A DNA stretch of 64,000 bases from the NCBI RefSeq assembly GCF_011516755.1, contig NZ_WOSY01000001.1, positions 420,471 through 484,470 on the forward strand. The letters run 5' to 3'. Shown piece by piece: positions 11,885-21,751 of the stretch (positions within the stretch are counted from its first letter, which is position 1; the number at the start of each line of letters is the position of its first letter). The DNA comes from Acetobacter conturbans (GTDB lineage: Bacteria; Pseudomonadota; Alphaproteobacteria; Acetobacterales; Acetobacteraceae). Made by a program: the position numbers and the translations under genes. Below the pieces are notes generated by a model that did no database searches, had not been told where the DNA came from, and saw nothing but the letters and a program-made list of their open reading frames with translations.

Positions 11885-12474
11885 CACGCGGCTCCCTTCA
11901 TGGCATAGTGCAGGCGAACAAGGCGGGATTGCAGGCTGGTGTCAACAAGGCGCGGACCGACACGCACCACAAGACCACCAAGGATCTCGGGGTCGACGCG
12001 CTCCTGAAGGCTGACACGCGAATATCCGGCTTCGGCGAGCTTACCCTGCAACTGGGCACGCTGCGCCATCGTCAGCGGCTGAGCACTGACGACCTCAGCC
12101 GTGATCTCGCCGCGACGGGCGGAAGCCACGGCGGCGAAAGCCGCAAAAATCTGACGCAGATGCGGAAGCCGACGATTGTCAGCGATCACACCCACGAAAT
12201 TGACGATCAGGTCGCTGAAACCCTGCTGCTTGGCAACAGCAAGAACCGCTTTGCGGGCATCCCGGATATCCAGGCGCGTATCCTGCAAAACGGCGCGGAA
12301 GGGCGCGCTCTCATCAATGAGTCGGGCGAAGGCATCGGCCTGGGGCAGGACCTCGTCGAGCTTCAACTTCTCGGTGGCAAGCTCGTAGAGTGCGGTCGCA
12401 TACCGCCCCGCGAGACCACCTGTCCCAACCAGGGACTGAGCAGCGGATCGGGTACTTGTTACGGCAGTGGCCAC
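11884..12474 (-). CDS. atpH: F1 ATP synthase delta subunit
   Basis: 196 residues from a GTG start with AAGGAAA upstream. OSCP/delta family: N-terminal helical domain ([11 protein letters not shown]), [15 protein letters not shown], and the C-terminal [13 protein letters not shown]. It joins the F1 head to the peripheral stalk. First gene of the F1 operon. F0 genes (atpIBEF) are not in the window, as is usual in Alphaproteobacteria, where they form a separate locus. Confidence 0.95.
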   Translation of the reverse strand: MATAVTSTRSAAQSLVGTGGLAGRYATALYELATEKLKLDEVLPQADAFARLIDESAPFRAVLQDTRLDIRDARKAVLAVAKQQGFSDLIVNFVGVIADNRRLPHLRQIFAAFAAVASARRGEITAEVVSAQPLTMAQRAQLQGKLAEAGYSRVSLQERVDPEILGGLVVRVGPRLVDTSLQSRLVRLHYAMKGAA

Positions 12475-12696
12475 TGTCGGCTGTTTCCTTCTGCGTTCCC
12501 CAAGGGCGCCGACAGGCGCGGTCCCCGGTCCGATTCTTTACCCGGACCCGATGGAGCGCCCGGTCGCATTTGTTATTCCGGCGGCCTCTAGCATGGAGTT
12601 TTCGGGGGCGCAACCGAACAGATGAACGGAAATCAATCTTCTGCCGAATCTTTCAGTTCAGCAATAACAACCGTGAGGTGCGCCCTCGAGCCTCCC
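12475..12696. promoter_or_regulatory. leader and promoter region of the atp operon
   Basis: 222 bp between the atpH start and the stop of the upstream exporter gene, both on the minus strand. It must hold the atp promoter unless transcription reads through. No clear -35/-10 pair or terminator was recognised by eye. Confidence 0.4.
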
Positions 12697-14127
12697 TCAC
12701 GAAAAACTCTCGGCAACCCTTCTCGCGCTGGCCTGAGCCGATGCACTCGTCGCGATCAGACCGACAAGAATAACACCGCAGCCAAGCATCACAGCAATCC
12801 AGCAGACCGTATGACTCAACCCGAGGAACACTGGCGCAAAAGAGCGCTCATCGCCCGCAACCGTAGCCCCTGCCCCCCTGACGCTTCCGGCCACCGCCAC
12901 GCCGAGAGCCGCTCCGATCTGGCGACTCGTCGACGCCACGGCTGCGGCGAGCCCGGCCTGGCGTCGCGGCATCCCCGACACGGCTGCGTTGGTGATTGGC
13001 GCATTGCACAATCCAAATCCGCCGCCAACGAGCGCATAAGCCGCCGCGAGCCAGAGTGCAGAGGAATCCGCCGTGAGCTGCGCCAACATCCATGCTCCGC
13101 CGGCAAGCCCGACTCCCGACAGCACCAGAGGCACGCGCGCCCCCCGACTGGCGACCAGCCGCCCAGACAACGGGGCTGCGATCACCACAGCCGCCGCAAA
13201 CGGCATGAGTTTCCACCCGGCCGCACTCGGACTGAAGCCGCGAATCTGCTGAAGATAGATCGTGCTCAAAAACAGCAGCGACGAGAAAATAGCGAAACAC
13301 AGGATCGCCAGAACTGTGGCGGATGAGAACGGAATGGATCGCAGGAAGCCGAGATTCAGCATCGGGCTGGCAATCCGCCGCTCCACCCCCACGAAAACAA
13401 TTATCCCAACAAGCGCCATAATCAGCAGACCGATGATGACGGGACTATCCCATCCGAAGTCGGGACCTTCAATCAGCGCCCCGACCAGTGTGAGAGTCGC
13501 AAGCGCGGCCAGCCCCTGTCCCGCAGGATCGAATCGCGAAATGACGGATGAACGCGATTCCGGCACGAACCGCAGGGTCATCAGCATGGCGATCAGCCCG
13601 ATCGGCAGATTGATCCAGAAAACCGCTCGCCAACTCAGGGAATCAGCAATGAAGCCGCCTATAGCCGGGCCGAGCGCGAGCGCGACACCGGACATCATCC
13701 CCCATAATCCGATCGCCTTTGCCCGCTCGGCTGGCTCCAGGAAGGTATTGGTGATGATGGACAATGCGACCGGATTGAGCATTGCGCCGCCGACACCCTG
13801 CAATATCCGCGCGGCAATCATCTGAGCCGGGGTCGCGGCCAGACCGCAGAAAGCCGAGGCCACACAGAAAATCGTGATTCCGGAAAGAAACACCCTCCTC
13901 CGGCCAAACCGGTCCGCCAGTGAACCTGCCGCCATGAGAAGTGCCGCGACCGTCAGGGTGTAGGCATCCACAATCCACTGGAGGCTCGCGATGCTGGCCC
14001 CGAACGCCTGACGGATCGAAGGCAGGACGACGTTTACAATGGTGACATCCATCATCACCAGTAAAAGGCTCAGGCAGCAGGATGCCAGCACAAGCCAGCG
14101 GCGTCCTTCGGTGACAGGCTGGGACAT
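12697..14127 (-). CDS. MFS multidrug exporter, DHA2 (14-TM) family
   Basis: 476 residues from ATG 14127 (MSQPVTEGRRW), which has GGAAA upstream; a start 11 codons earlier is possible. Fourteen hydrophobic segments are discernible. DHA2 signatures include LVMMDVTIVNVVLPSI in TM1, GSLADRFGRRRVF (motif A) and ARILQGVGGAMLNP (motif B), with an LGPAIGGF motif-C-like stretch. Such EmrB/QacA-type proteins export drugs or metabolites with proton antiport. No regulator or membrane-fusion partner is adjacent, so the substrate is open. Confidence 0.88.
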   Translation of the reverse strand: MSQPVTEGRRWLVLASCCLSLLLVMMDVTIVNVVLPSIRQAFGASIASLQWIVDAYTLTVAALLMAAGSLADRFGRRRVFLSGITIFCVASAFCGLAATPAQMIAARILQGVGGAMLNPVALSIITNTFLEPAERAKAIGLWGMMSGVALALGPAIGGFIADSLSWRAVFWINLPIGLIAMLMTLRFVPESRSSVISRFDPAGQGLAALATLTLVGALIEGPDFGWDSPVIIGLLIMALVGIIVFVGVERRIASPMLNLGFLRSIPFSSATVLAILCFAIFSSLLFLSTIYLQQIRGFSPSAAGWKLMPFAAAVVIAAPLSGRLVASRGARVPLVLSGVGLAGGAWMLAQLTADSSALWLAAAYALVGGGFGLCNAPITNAAVSGMPRRQAGLAAAVASTSRQIGAALGVAVAGSVRGAGATVAGDERSFAPVFLGLSHTVCWIAVMLGCGVILVGLIATSASAQASARRVAESFS

Positions 14128-14227
14128 AGAGAATTTCCGACAGTGTGACAGGAGCGTCATTCACGGATGAACGCTAAGCACGCCATGTTGGCTGAGCGGC
14201 TATCACATTATGATTTTCGGGGAAAAA

Positions 14228-14301
14228 TGGAGCGGGCGAAGGGAATCGAACCCTCCTAAGAAGCTTGGAAGGCTACTGCATTACCACTATGCTACGCCCG
14301 C
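14228..14301 (-). tRNA. tRNA-Gly (TCC)
   Basis: 74 nt with encoded CCA. Acceptor GCGGGCG pairs with CGCCCGC, discriminator U. The D-arm AGCATAGTGGTAATGC, anticodon loop CTTCCAA (anticodon TCC) and T-arm GGGTTCGATTCCC are all intact. Confidence 0.97.
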
Positions 14302-14586
14302 ATCCTGCCGCTCTTATATAGTTTCCCCAATCGTGAAGGCAAGTCTCTATCGCACTTGGCGATTATCGAGCAGGACGGCCTTTTCCCGATAAAATAATTT
14401 TGTCGGATTTCCCCGTTTTTCCGCCGGTTGTCGTGGGCAAAGCGCAAAATGGAAGGGTGTTCCGCAATGACACCCTCTTGACTTTGGGACCGCAACATAT
14501 TCTTTTCCGCCCCCTGCGCCCGGTTCAAGTAGTGAGCGGTGGACATGGCTTCGGTCCTGGCCTCTGTTCTCTTCGGGTGGTGCCGC

Positions 14587-14663
14587 AGGGGTGTAGCTCA
14601 ATTGGCTAGAGCGCCGGTCTCCAAAACCGGAGGTTGTGGGTTCGAGACCCTCCACCCCTGCCA
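14587..14663 (+). tRNA. tRNA-Trp (CCA)
   Basis: 77 nt with encoded 3' CCA. Acceptor AGGGGTG / CACCCCT, discriminator G, anticodon loop CTCCAAA (anticodon CCA), T-arm GGGTTCGAGACCC. It lies directly upstream of secE-nusG, a common bacterial arrangement. Confidence 0.97.
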
Positions 14664-14818
14664 ACACAGCCTGAATTCAGTATCGGTGGATATCCCCTGA
14701 TCTGGGCGAGGGTGGCGCGGATTGACCGGCATCTGCCGGTTTCTGGCGAGTGTTACCGGTTTGCCGGATTCGGACCGATGAGGCCGGCGCAGGGCAGACC
14801 GAGAGAGAAGGTTTTTTC

Positions 14819-15013
14819 GTGTCTGCCAGTCCAGTCAAATTTCTCCGGGATGTGGAGGCCGAGGCCAAACGGGTCACGTGGCCCTCACGGAAAGCGACGC
14901 TGGTGACCACGGGCGCCGTGCTCGCGATGGCTACGCTCGCTTCCATTTTTTTCTTCGTCGTCGATCAGGTCATTGGACTTGGCGTTCGCGAACTTTTCGG
15001 GCTGGGAGGCTAG
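14819..15013 (+). CDS. secE: preprotein translocase subunit SecE
   Basis: 64 residues from a GTG start (SASPVKFLRDVEAEAKRVTWPSR), with GAGAGAGAAGG upstream. Small single-TM SecE: the amphipathic F-x-x-V-x-x-E-x-K-x-V-x-W-P-S motif precedes one membrane helix (TTGAVLAMATLASIFFFVVD). It clamps SecY in the SecYEG channel. It lies 9 bp before nusG, as usual. Confidence 0.95.
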   Translation: MSASPVKFLRDVEAEAKRVTWPSRKATLVTTGAVLAMATLASIFFFVVDQVIGLGVRELFGLGG

Positions 15014-15022
15014 AGGACGGAC

Positions 15023-15553
15023 ATGGCCAAACGTTGGTACGTCGTTCACGTCTATTCGGGTTTCGAGAAGAAAATCGCTACCCAGATCATGGAAGAGGCA
15101 GCCCAGAAAGGGTTGTCCGACCATATTGAGCAGGTTCTGGTACCTTCCGAAGAGGTAGTGGAAATCCGTCGGGGCCAGAAGGTCAATTCAGAGCGCAAGT
15201 TCTTCCCGGGTTACATCCTGGTGAACATGGAACTGACCGATGAAGCGTGGCATCTTGTAAAAGATACCCCGCGCGTTACCGGATTCCTCGGCTCCAAGAC
15301 ACGTCCGAGCCCTATTCCGGCGGCTGAAGCCGAGCGGATCATGAAGCAGGCTCAGGAAGGCGTTGAGCGTCCCCGCTCCTCCGTCACATTCGAGATTGGC
15401 GAGCAGGTTCGCGTCGCGGATGGTCCGTTCACCTCCTTCAACGGCATTGTCGAGGAAGTGGATGAGGACAAGCAGCGCCTCAAGGTCAGTGTTTCCATCT
15501 TCGGGCGCTCGACGCCTGTCGATCTGGAATACGGTCAGGTCGAAAAACTCTGA
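15023..15553 (+). CDS. nusG: transcription termination/antitermination factor NusG
   Basis: 176 residues. N-terminal NGN domain ([42 protein letters not shown]) binds RNA polymerase. The C-terminal KOW domain ([30 protein letters not shown]) contacts Rho or ribosomal protein S10. The gene ends at a strong terminator rather than running into rplK. Confidence 0.97.
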   Translation: MAKRWYVVHVYSGFEKKIATQIMEEAAQKGLSDHIEQVLVPSEEVVEIRRGQKVNSERKFFPGYILVNMELTDEAWHLVKDTPRVTGFLGSKTRPSPIPAAEAERIMKQAQEGVERPRSSVTFEIGEQVRVADGPFTSFNGIVEEVDEDKQRLKVSVSIFGRSTPVDLEYGQVEKL

Positions 15554-15576
15554 TCGCGATTTTCTTTTCGCTCTAG

Positions 15577-15609
15577 AAAAAGCCTCCGCTTCAAAGCGGG
15601 GGCTTTTTT
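15577..15609 (+). terminator. Rho-independent terminator of secE-nusG
   Basis: AAGCCTCCGCTT-CAA-AGCGGGGGCTTTTTT: an 11-12 bp stem with one wobble/mismatch and a T6 tail, 24 bp past the nusG stop. Confidence 0.9.
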
Positions 15610-15642
15610 ATTGCCTGTTCATCTTCCCCTCAGGTCTTTCCA

Positions 15643-15677
15643 CAAAAAAACGCGCGGATCATACCGATCCGCGCGTT
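15643..15677 (-). terminator. Rho-independent terminator of the DUF2501 gene
   Basis: 12-bp perfect stem AACGCGCGGATC / GATCCGCGCGTT (15649-15660, 15666-15677), with an A-run that becomes a U-tract on the minus strand. Confidence 0.88.
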
Positions 15678-15718
15678 CCTTCAGAACTGATATCTGTCCG
15701 TTATGTCGGACAGCCCGA

Positions 15719-16186
15719 TCAGATCAGAGAAGACGCCTTGCTCTCAACTGCCTTGCAAAGCTTCTTGCGAGCCTTTGCCTTCAGGGTGGACAGCGAAAGC
15801 TGGTTGCCGTTTCCAACCTGAAGAAGCCCCTGCTGACCGGATGCGTAAGACGTATCGCCGGTCACGGCTGACTGGCCGCTCAGTGTGCTGAGTGTGGATT
15901 TCGCTGAAGAGACATTGCTCACCAGATTGTTCTGCACGCAGTAGCTGAGAACACCAGCGACATTGCCGCTGCTGGCCGACGAAAGGGAAGGAACGCCCAT
16001 GGCGCCCAGCAGGCCGGAGGTGGAGCCGGTCGTGGACGATGAGGTCGTGCTGCCCAGCGCGTTCTGCATTGCGCCCTGCTCGGCACCCTGAGCAATACCG
16101 CTGAGGGACTGAGCCTGAGCAACGGAAACACCGGCGACCGAGAGCCCACAGACAAGAGCGAGAGCGCCAAAACGACGAATGGCCAT
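15719..16186 (-). CDS. secreted DUF2501 (YjjA-like) protein
   Basis: 155 residues from ATG 16186, preceded by AAGGAAG. A Sec signal peptide covers residues 1-25 (cleavage after AQA). The mature part is rich in Gly/Ser/Thr, with LLGAMGVPSLSSASSGNVAGVLSYC then a C-terminal basic tail KARKKLCKAVESKA. The two cysteines (in SYCVQNN and KKLCKA) could form a disulphide. The pattern fits DUF2501, typified by E. coli YjjA, a periplasmic protein of unknown role. It is a single-gene unit with its own terminator. Confidence 0.75.
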   Translation of the reverse strand: MAIRRFGALALVCGLSVAGVSVAQAQSLSGIAQGAEQGAMQNALGSTTSSSTTGSTSGLLGAMGVPSLSSASSGNVAGVLSYCVQNNLVSNVSSAKSTLSTLSGQSAVTGDTSYASGQQGLLQVGNGNQLSLSTLKAKARKKLCKAVESKASSLI

Positions 16187-16711
16187 AAAACTTCCTTTCA
16201 ACTGACTTGCTCGATGAATTATAAATCCATCAAGCTTTTAGACACTGTTAAACGGCAATGCGGCAGGAACGCGGCGAAACCGCTTCACTTCCGGTGTCAG
16301 CGGATGCGTTCCGGTCGCGACGCATGGCTCAACAGATGTGCGGGCACCAAGCCACGGCCACCCTTCCCACGCAAGCGGGACGGCACACAGCGCACGGCAA
16401 ATGTCCGCCGTGGTGCGCGCGTCATGACCCCGCAGTCTTTTGGCAGAGGGACAGGCCCACCGCCGTTTTGCAGCCGGGCGTTGCTTATTCTGGTCCCGCC
16501 TATCCATCATTCAATCGAATGGCAGCGTTTCACCCCGCACATCCGTCAGACCGTACAAGAGGGGACGCCCTCTGGCGATCACAAAAATGCGACCCTACTT
16601 CTTCCCTGAAGCCCTCAGCAGGAGATGCGATAAATCTTCCACGCTCCGGGTTCCTGCTATATGTGCCGAATCGCAACTCCATGACGAACGTGGATCAGGA
16701 GAGGAACTGAA
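16187..16711. other. 525-bp gene-poor interval before asd
   Basis: Contains the promoter of the minus-strand DUF2501 gene and, at its right end, the asd ribosome-binding site (CAGGAGAGGAAC). Several overlapping open frames exist, but none resembles a protein family and none has a good start context. No tmRNA, RNase P, SRP or known riboswitch consensus was recognised. Confidence 0.5.
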
Positions 16712-17734
16712 ATGGGTTATCGCGTAGCGGTCGTCGGCGCGACAGGCGCTGTCGGACGCGAAATACTGAAGACCTTGCAGGAACGTGAGTTCCCCGTCGA
16801 TGAAATCGTGGCGTTGGCTTCGCCGCGCTCGACCGGACGCGAAGTGTCCTTCGGTGACCGGACTCTGAAGGTGCAGAACCTTGAGACGTTCGACTTCACG
16901 GGCTGGGATGTTGCCCTGTTCTCACCGGGCGCCAGCGTGTCGGCCATTCACGCTCCCCGCGCCGCGAAGGCCGGGTGCATCGTGATCGACAACACGTCCC
17001 ATTTCCGCATGGAGCCGGACGTGCCGCTGGTCGTGCCGGAAGTGAACCCGAACGACCTGAAGAAGGCGAAGCGCGGCATTGTCGCGAACCCGAACTGCTC
17101 CACCATCCAGATGGTCGTGGTGCTGAAGCCGCTCCATGACCTGTTCACGGTGAAGCGTGTCGTCGTCTCGACCTATCAGGCCGTGTCCGGCGCGGGCAAG
17201 GACGGCATGGACGAACTGTTCACCCAGACCAAGGGTACGTTCGTCAACGATCCGCCGAAGATCGAGCAGTTCCAGAAGCAGATCGCGTTCAACTGCATTC
17301 CCCAGATCGACCGCTTCATGGATGACGGCGCCACCAAGGAAGAGTGGAAGATGGCCGTCGAAACGAAAAAGATCCTCGACCCCGAGATCTCCGTGATGGC
17401 TACCTGCGTGCGCGTGCCGGTGTTCATCGGCCATTCGGAGGCGGTTGCGGTGGAATTCGAGGAACCGGTCGACCTCAAGAAAGCACGCGAAGTGTTGCGT
17501 GAGGCCGAAGGCGTGATCCTGCTCGATGAGCGCGATGACGGTGGCTACGTGACGCCCATCGACTGCGTGGGGGAAGACGCGACCTATGTGTCGCGCCTGA
17601 GAATCGACCCGACGGTGCCCAACGGACTCGCCTTCTGGTGCGTCGCCGACAACCTCCGCAAGGGCGCGGCCCTGAATGCTGTTCAGATCGCCGAAACCAT
17701 GATTGCACTCGACCTGTTGCCCAACCGCAACTAA
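16712..17734 (+). CDS. asd: aspartate-semialdehyde dehydrogenase
   Basis: 340 residues. NADP-binding Rossmann start (VAVVGATGAVGREIL), active-site Cys129 in NPNCSTIQ, and the STYQAVSGAGKDGM segment identify Asd. It reduces beta-aspartyl phosphate to aspartate semialdehyde for lysine/diaminopimelate, threonine and methionine. Start supported by CAGGAGAGG. It is monocistronic by appearance, with an inverted repeat after the stop. Confidence 0.96.
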   Translation: MGYRVAVVGATGAVGREILKTLQEREFPVDEIVALASPRSTGREVSFGDRTLKVQNLETFDFTGWDVALFSPGASVSAIHAPRAAKAGCIVIDNTSHFRMEPDVPLVVPEVNPNDLKKAKRGIVANPNCSTIQMVVVLKPLHDLFTVKRVVVSTYQAVSGAGKDGMDELFTQTKGTFVNDPPKIEQFQKQIAFNCIPQIDRFMDDGATKEEWKMAVETKKILDPEISVMATCVRVPVFIGHSEAVAVEFEEPVDLKKAREVLREAEGVILLDERDDGGYVTPIDCVGEDATYVSRLRIDPTVPNGLAFWCVADNLRKGAALNAVQIAETMIALDLLPNRN

Positions 17735-17743
17735 GACGCGGCA

Positions 17744-17772
17744 CGGTCACGCGGGTTTGATCCGCGTGACCG
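17744..17772 (+). terminator. hairpin after asd
   Basis: 11-bp stem CGGTCACGCGG / CCGCGTGACCG with a 7-nt loop, 10 bp past the asd stop. The U-run is weak, so terminator function is probable but not certain. Confidence 0.6.
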
Positions 17773-17952
17773 ACCAAACGACTGTTTTAGGCGATTCAAC
17801 CCGCGCTGGAACAGTATAGGCTCCCCTTTCCGGCAGGGATTACCTCCCCCGGCAGGACAGCGTTCCCATCAAACGCGGCATCCCTCTCGGTCTCGTGTTT
17901 CCCCGTTGAATTGACCCCGAAAACCCTGCGGCGTAGGACCGATTTCGGAATG

Positions 17953-17976
17953 ACGCCGTCTTCTGTGCGGCGTTTT
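17953..17976 (+). promoter_or_regulatory. short GC hairpin with T-run in the sdh leader
   Basis: ACGCCG-(9 nt)-CGGCGT followed by TTTT, 26 bp before the sdhC start. It resembles a weak intrinsic terminator or attenuator. Its position inside the likely 5' leader is the only hint of function. Confidence 0.3.
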
Positions 17977-18001
17977 ACGTGGACAAGATGACGAGGCGAC
18001 G

Positions 18002-18478
18002 ATGCAGGATGTCCGGGAAGCGCTCTATGTCGGGAGCCGAAGCGACGGCGCTCTAATCCGACGACCGATGTCACCGCATCTTCAGGTCTACAAAATGCGC
18101 CTGTCGATGTTTCTTTCCATCTCGAACCGAATCACCGGCGTCGTGGCGACCGGCGGCTCCGCTCTTGGAGTTTTCTGGCTGGCGGCCCTTGCGAAAGGCC
18201 CAAAGTCTTTTGCCAGCGCCCGCAAGGTGACAGGCAACCCGCTGGGCCAGCTGGTCCTGTTCGGATGGATCATCTCTCTGGTCTGGCACACGGTTGGTGG
18301 CCTGCGCCACTTCATCTGGGATGCCGGTCGTCGCTACGACAAGAAAGAACTGAACGAGGATGGGCGGGTGGCACTGGGCGTCATCGCCGGTGTGGGCGTC
18401 ACGCTCGCGACGTCCCTGCTCGGCATTTCCTGCTGTCGCGCCCGTCGTCGCGCCAAGCTGCTGAAGAAGGCTTCCTGA
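18002..18478 (+). CDS. sdhC: succinate dehydrogenase cytochrome b556 subunit
   Basis: 158 residues. SdhC signatures: RPMSPHLQVYKMRLSMFLSISNRITGV near residues 22-48 and the haem-ligand segment HTVGGLRHFIWD around 99-110. There are three membrane helices. It anchors SdhAB to the inner membrane and helps bind ubiquinone and haem b. The C-terminal tail is unusually Cys/Arg/Lys-rich (SCCRARRRAKLLKKAS). The stop is one base before the sdhD ATG. Confidence 0.94.
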   Translation: MQDVREALYVGSRSDGALIRRPMSPHLQVYKMRLSMFLSISNRITGVVATGGSALGVFWLAALAKGPKSFASARKVTGNPLGQLVLFGWIISLVWHTVGGLRHFIWDAGRRYDKKELNEDGRVALGVIAGVGVTLATSLLGISCCRARRRAKLLKKAS

Positions 18479-18479
18479 G

Positions 18480-18899
18480 ATGAACGCAACGTCTCCCACG
18501 CATCACACCGTGATGCGCTCACAGCTGGGTCGTGCCCGTGGTCTCGGTTCGGGGCATTCAGGCACCGATCACTGGATCGTCGAGCGTGTTTCAGCAGCAA
18601 GCCTGCTGCCGCTTTCCGGCTGGTTCGTCATCCAGATGTTCCGTCTGGGTGGTGAGGACTATGAAAAGGTTGCCAGATGGGGCGGCAAGCCGGTCAACGC
18701 GACCCTGCTTGCGGCTCTGGTGGCCACCAGCTTCTACCATGCGGAAGTCGGTCTTCAGGTGATCGTGGACGATTACGTTCACGGCAAGGCGCACGCCCCC
18801 GCGAAGCTGCTCGTAAAGATTGGCACCGGCCTACTCGGCCTGCTCGGCATCTTTTCGGTGCTGAAACTGGCCCTCGGTCGCACTGCCGCAAAAGGCTGA
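18480..18899 (+). CDS. sdhD: succinate dehydrogenase membrane anchor subunit
   Basis: 139 residues. Three hydrophobic segments and the diagnostic FYHAEVGLQVIVDDYVH block (His near residue 81 for haem, Asp-Tyr near the quinone site). The N-terminus starts with a polar ~30-residue stretch, then GSGHSGTDHWIVERVSA typical of alphaproteobacterial SdhD. Second gene of sdhCDAB. Confidence 0.93.
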   Translation: MNATSPTHHTVMRSQLGRARGLGSGHSGTDHWIVERVSAASLLPLSGWFVIQMFRLGGEDYEKVARWGGKPVNATLLAALVATSFYHAEVGLQVIVDDYVHGKAHAPAKLLVKIGTGLLGLLGIFSVLKLALGRTAAKG

Positions 18900-18984
18900 T
18901 TGCCGCTGACCGGCGCGGCCCTGTGGTCTCCGCCGGTTTTTCTGATGCACTGACTGGTCGCAAGACAACGGGAGCGCCGTCACT

Positions 18985-20796
18985 ATGAACGCTAATTCCT
19001 CTCCTTCCCGGGGGGCCTACCGCATTGTCGATCACGCCTATGACGTGGTCGTGGTCGGCGCCGGCGGGTCGGGTCTCCGCGCAACGCTCGGTATGGGCGC
19101 CGCAGGTCTTTCCACCGCCTGCGTGACCAAGGTTTTCCCCACCCGCAGCCACACCGTGGCCGCTCAGGGTGGCATCGGCGCCTCCCTCGGCAACATGGCC
19201 GAGGACAACTGGCGCTGGCACATGTACGACACCGTCAAGGGGTCTGACTGGCTGGGCGATCAGGACGCGATCGAGTTCATGTGCCGCGAGGCGGTCCCCG
19301 CCGTGCACGAACTCGAGCATTTCGGCGTCCCGTTCTCACGCACGGAACAGGGCAAGATCTACCAGCGCCCCTTCGGCGGCCACATGAGCGACTACGGCAA
19401 GGCTCCGGTGCCCCGCGCCTGCGCCGCCGCCGACCGCACGGGCCATGCGATCCTGCACACGCTGTATCAGCAGTGCCTGAAGCATAACGTCGAGTTCTTC
19501 GTCGAATATTTCGGCATCGACCTTATCATGGACGACGATGGCGCCTGTCGTGGCGTGATGGCGTGGTGTCAGGATGACGGCACGATCCATCGCTTCAACG
19601 CGAAGATGGTCGTTCTGGCGACGGGCGGTTACGGTCGTGCCTACCAGTCCTGCACCTCGGCCCATACCTGCACGGGCGATGGCGGCGGCATGGTCATGCG
19701 CGCCGGCCTGCCGACACAGGACATGGAATTCGTGCAGTTCCATCCGACCGGCATCTATCCGGCGGGCTGCCTGCTCACCGAAGGCTGCCGTGGTGAAGGC
19801 GCTTACCTCACCAACTCGGAAGGCGAGCGCTTCATGGAGCGTTATGCGCCGACGGCGAAGGATCTGGCGTCTCGTGACGTCGTCTCCCGCGCCATGACGG
19901 TTGAAATGCGTGAAGGGCGCGGCTGTGGTCCGAAGAAAGACCACATGATGATGCATCTTGAGCATCTCGGTTCCGACCTGCTGCACGAGCGTCTGCCGGG
20001 CATCATCGAAACTTCCCGCATCTTCGCCGGTGTGGACGTGACGAAGGAGCCGGTGCCGGTTCTGCCGACCGTTCACTACAACATGGGCGGCATCCCGACG
20101 AACATTCATGGCGAAGTGGTCCGGCCGACGGCCGACAATGTGGATGCGGTCGTTCCCGGCCTGATGGCTGTGGGCGAAGCGGCCTGCGTGTCCGTGCATG
20201 GCGCGAACCGCCTCGGCACCAACTCGCTGCTCGATCTGATCGTCTTCGGACGCGCCGCTGCCAAGCGGGCCGCCGAGATCGTCAAGCCGACTGATTTCGT
20301 GAAGCCGCTGCCAGCCGGTGCGGGCGACAACGCTCTCGACCGCCTCGATAACCTGCGGCACGCCAAGGGCGGCACGCGCGTATCGGAAGTGCGTGATCGC
20401 CTCCAGCGCGACATGCAGATGCATGCGGCGGTGTTCCGCACCGAGGAGAGCCTCAAGGAAGGCTGTGACAAGATTCAGGAGATCTGGAAAGCGAAGGAGG
20501 ATCTCTCCGTCGCCGACCGTTCGCTGATCTGGAACAGCGACCTGATGGAAGCGCTCGAGTTCGAGAACCTCCTTGCCAATGCAACCGTCACACTTGAAAG
20601 CGGACTGGTCCGTCATGAAAGCCGCGGCGCGCATGCCCGCGACGATTATCCGGATCGCGATGACAAGCAGTGGATGAAGCACAGCGTGTCCTGGCTGGAC
20701 AACAAGGGCAGCACGAAGATGACGTATCGTCCGGTGCATATGAAGACACTGACCGATGAGGTTCAGGTCTTCCCGCCCAAAAAACGCGTCTATTAA
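18985..20796 (+). CDS. sdhA: succinate dehydrogenase flavoprotein subunit
   Basis: 603 residues. FAD-binding motif [13 protein letters not shown], the covalent flavin-attachment histidine His56 in [11 protein letters not shown], the HPTGIYPAG active-site segment and GGIPTN. Full length for SdhA. It oxidises succinate to fumarate in the TCA cycle and passes electrons to SdhB. 85 bp separate it from sdhD. Confidence 0.97.
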   Translation: MNANSSPSRGAYRIVDHAYDVVVVGAGGSGLRATLGMGAAGLSTACVTKVFPTRSHTVAAQGGIGASLGNMAEDNWRWHMYDTVKGSDWLGDQDAIEFMCREAVPAVHELEHFGVPFSRTEQGKIYQRPFGGHMSDYGKAPVPRACAAADRTGHAILHTLYQQCLKHNVEFFVEYFGIDLIMDDDGACRGVMAWCQDDGTIHRFNAKMVVLATGGYGRAYQSCTSAHTCTGDGGGMVMRAGLPTQDMEFVQFHPTGIYPAGCLLTEGCRGEGAYLTNSEGERFMERYAPTAKDLASRDVVSRAMTVEMREGRGCGPKKDHMMMHLEHLGSDLLHERLPGIIETSRIFAGVDVTKEPVPVLPTVHYNMGGIPTNIHGEVVRPTADNVDAVVPGLMAVGEAACVSVHGANRLGTNSLLDLIVFGRAAAKRAAEIVKPTDFVKPLPAGAGDNALDRLDNLRHAKGGTRVSEVRDRLQRDMQMHAAVFRTEESLKEGCDKIQEIWKAKEDLSVADRSLIWNSDLMEALEFENLLANATVTLESGLVRHESRGAHARDDYPDRDDKQWMKHSVSWLDNKGSTKMTYRPVHMKTLTDEVQVFPPKKRVY

Positions 20797-20823
20797 CCCA
20801 CCGTCAGAAGAGGGAGACTGAAC

Positions 20824-21606
20824 ATGGTCGAACTGAAACTTCCGCGGAACAGCACGGTGGGCAAGGGACAGTTCTTTCCTGCCCCCGCTGGCTCCAAAAA
20901 TGTGCGGACTTTCAAGATCTATCGCTGGACACCGGATGACGACAGCAATCCGGTGATGGATACTTACGAAATCGACATCGACAGCATCGGGCCGATGGTG
21001 CTCGATGCACTCATCCACATCAAGAACGATGTCGATCCGACGCTGACGTTCCGCCGTTCCTGCCGTGAGGGCATCTGCGGTTCCTGTGCGATGAACATCG
21101 ACGGCGAGAACACGCTCGCGTGCCTCAAGCCGGTGCGGGACATGCAGGGCGACATCCTCATCAATCCCCTGCCCCACATGCCCATCGTGAAGGACCTCGT
21201 GTCCAACCTCGACGGCGCATATGCCCAGCTGCGCTCCATCGAGCCGTGGATGAAGGCCGACAGCGCACCGCCGCCGGATGGCGAGCGTCTCCAGTCACCG
21301 GAAGAGCGCGCCAAACTGGACGGCATGTGGGAGTGCATCCTGTGCTTCTGCTGCACCACGTCGTGCCCGTCCTACTGGTGGAACGGCGACCGGTACCTCG
21401 GTCCGGCCACGCTGCTTGCGGCCTATCGCTGGATCGCGGACAGCCGTGACGAGCATCAGGGCGACAGGCTGGATGCACTGGAAGATACCTTCAAGCTCTA
21501 TGCCTGCCGCACGATCATGAACTGCACGCAGACCTGCCCGAAGGGTCTGAATCCGGCAAAAGCCATCGGCCGGATCAAGGAATTGCAGGTCGAGCGCAAG
21601 CTCTGA
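20824..21606 (+). CDS. sdhB: succinate dehydrogenase iron-sulfur subunit
   Basis: 260 residues. N-terminal plant-type ferredoxin domain with the 2Fe-2S cysteines ([12 protein letters not shown]...LAC) and a C-terminal domain with [12 protein letters not shown] and [11 protein letters not shown] for the 4Fe-4S and 3Fe-4S clusters. It carries electrons from FAD to ubiquinone. Last gene of the operon, followed by a strong terminator. Confidence 0.97.
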   Translation: MVELKLPRNSTVGKGQFFPAPAGSKNVRTFKIYRWTPDDDSNPVMDTYEIDIDSIGPMVLDALIHIKNDVDPTLTFRRSCREGICGSCAMNIDGENTLACLKPVRDMQGDILINPLPHMPIVKDLVSNLDGAYAQLRSIEPWMKADSAPPPDGERLQSPEERAKLDGMWECILCFCCTTSCPSYWWNGDRYLGPATLLAAYRWIADSRDEHQGDRLDALEDTFKLYACRTIMNCTQTCPKGLNPAKAIGRIKELQVERKL

Positions 21607-21627
21607 TCCCCATCGCCCTGCACTCAC

Positions 21628-21665
21628 GAAAAACGCCGGAAGGGAAACCTTCCGGCGTTTTTTAA
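21628..21665 (+). terminator. Rho-independent terminator of sdhCDAB
   Basis: 13-bp perfect stem AAACGCCGGAAGG / CCTTCCGGCGTTT (21631-21643, 21648-21660) with a GAAA loop and a T-run. Confidence 0.93.
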
Positions 21666-21751
21666 TGGGAATACTCTCACTGACCATTCTCCCGACGCAT
21701 TTTCGGGTATGAGTTCGGTATTCAGGCGCAACAGGCAGGGCACGAGAGCAG

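Noticed and set aside
19336..21177. 613-residue minus-strand open frame
   Set aside because: Antisense shadow of sdhA and sdhB, both of which show complete catalytic motifs.
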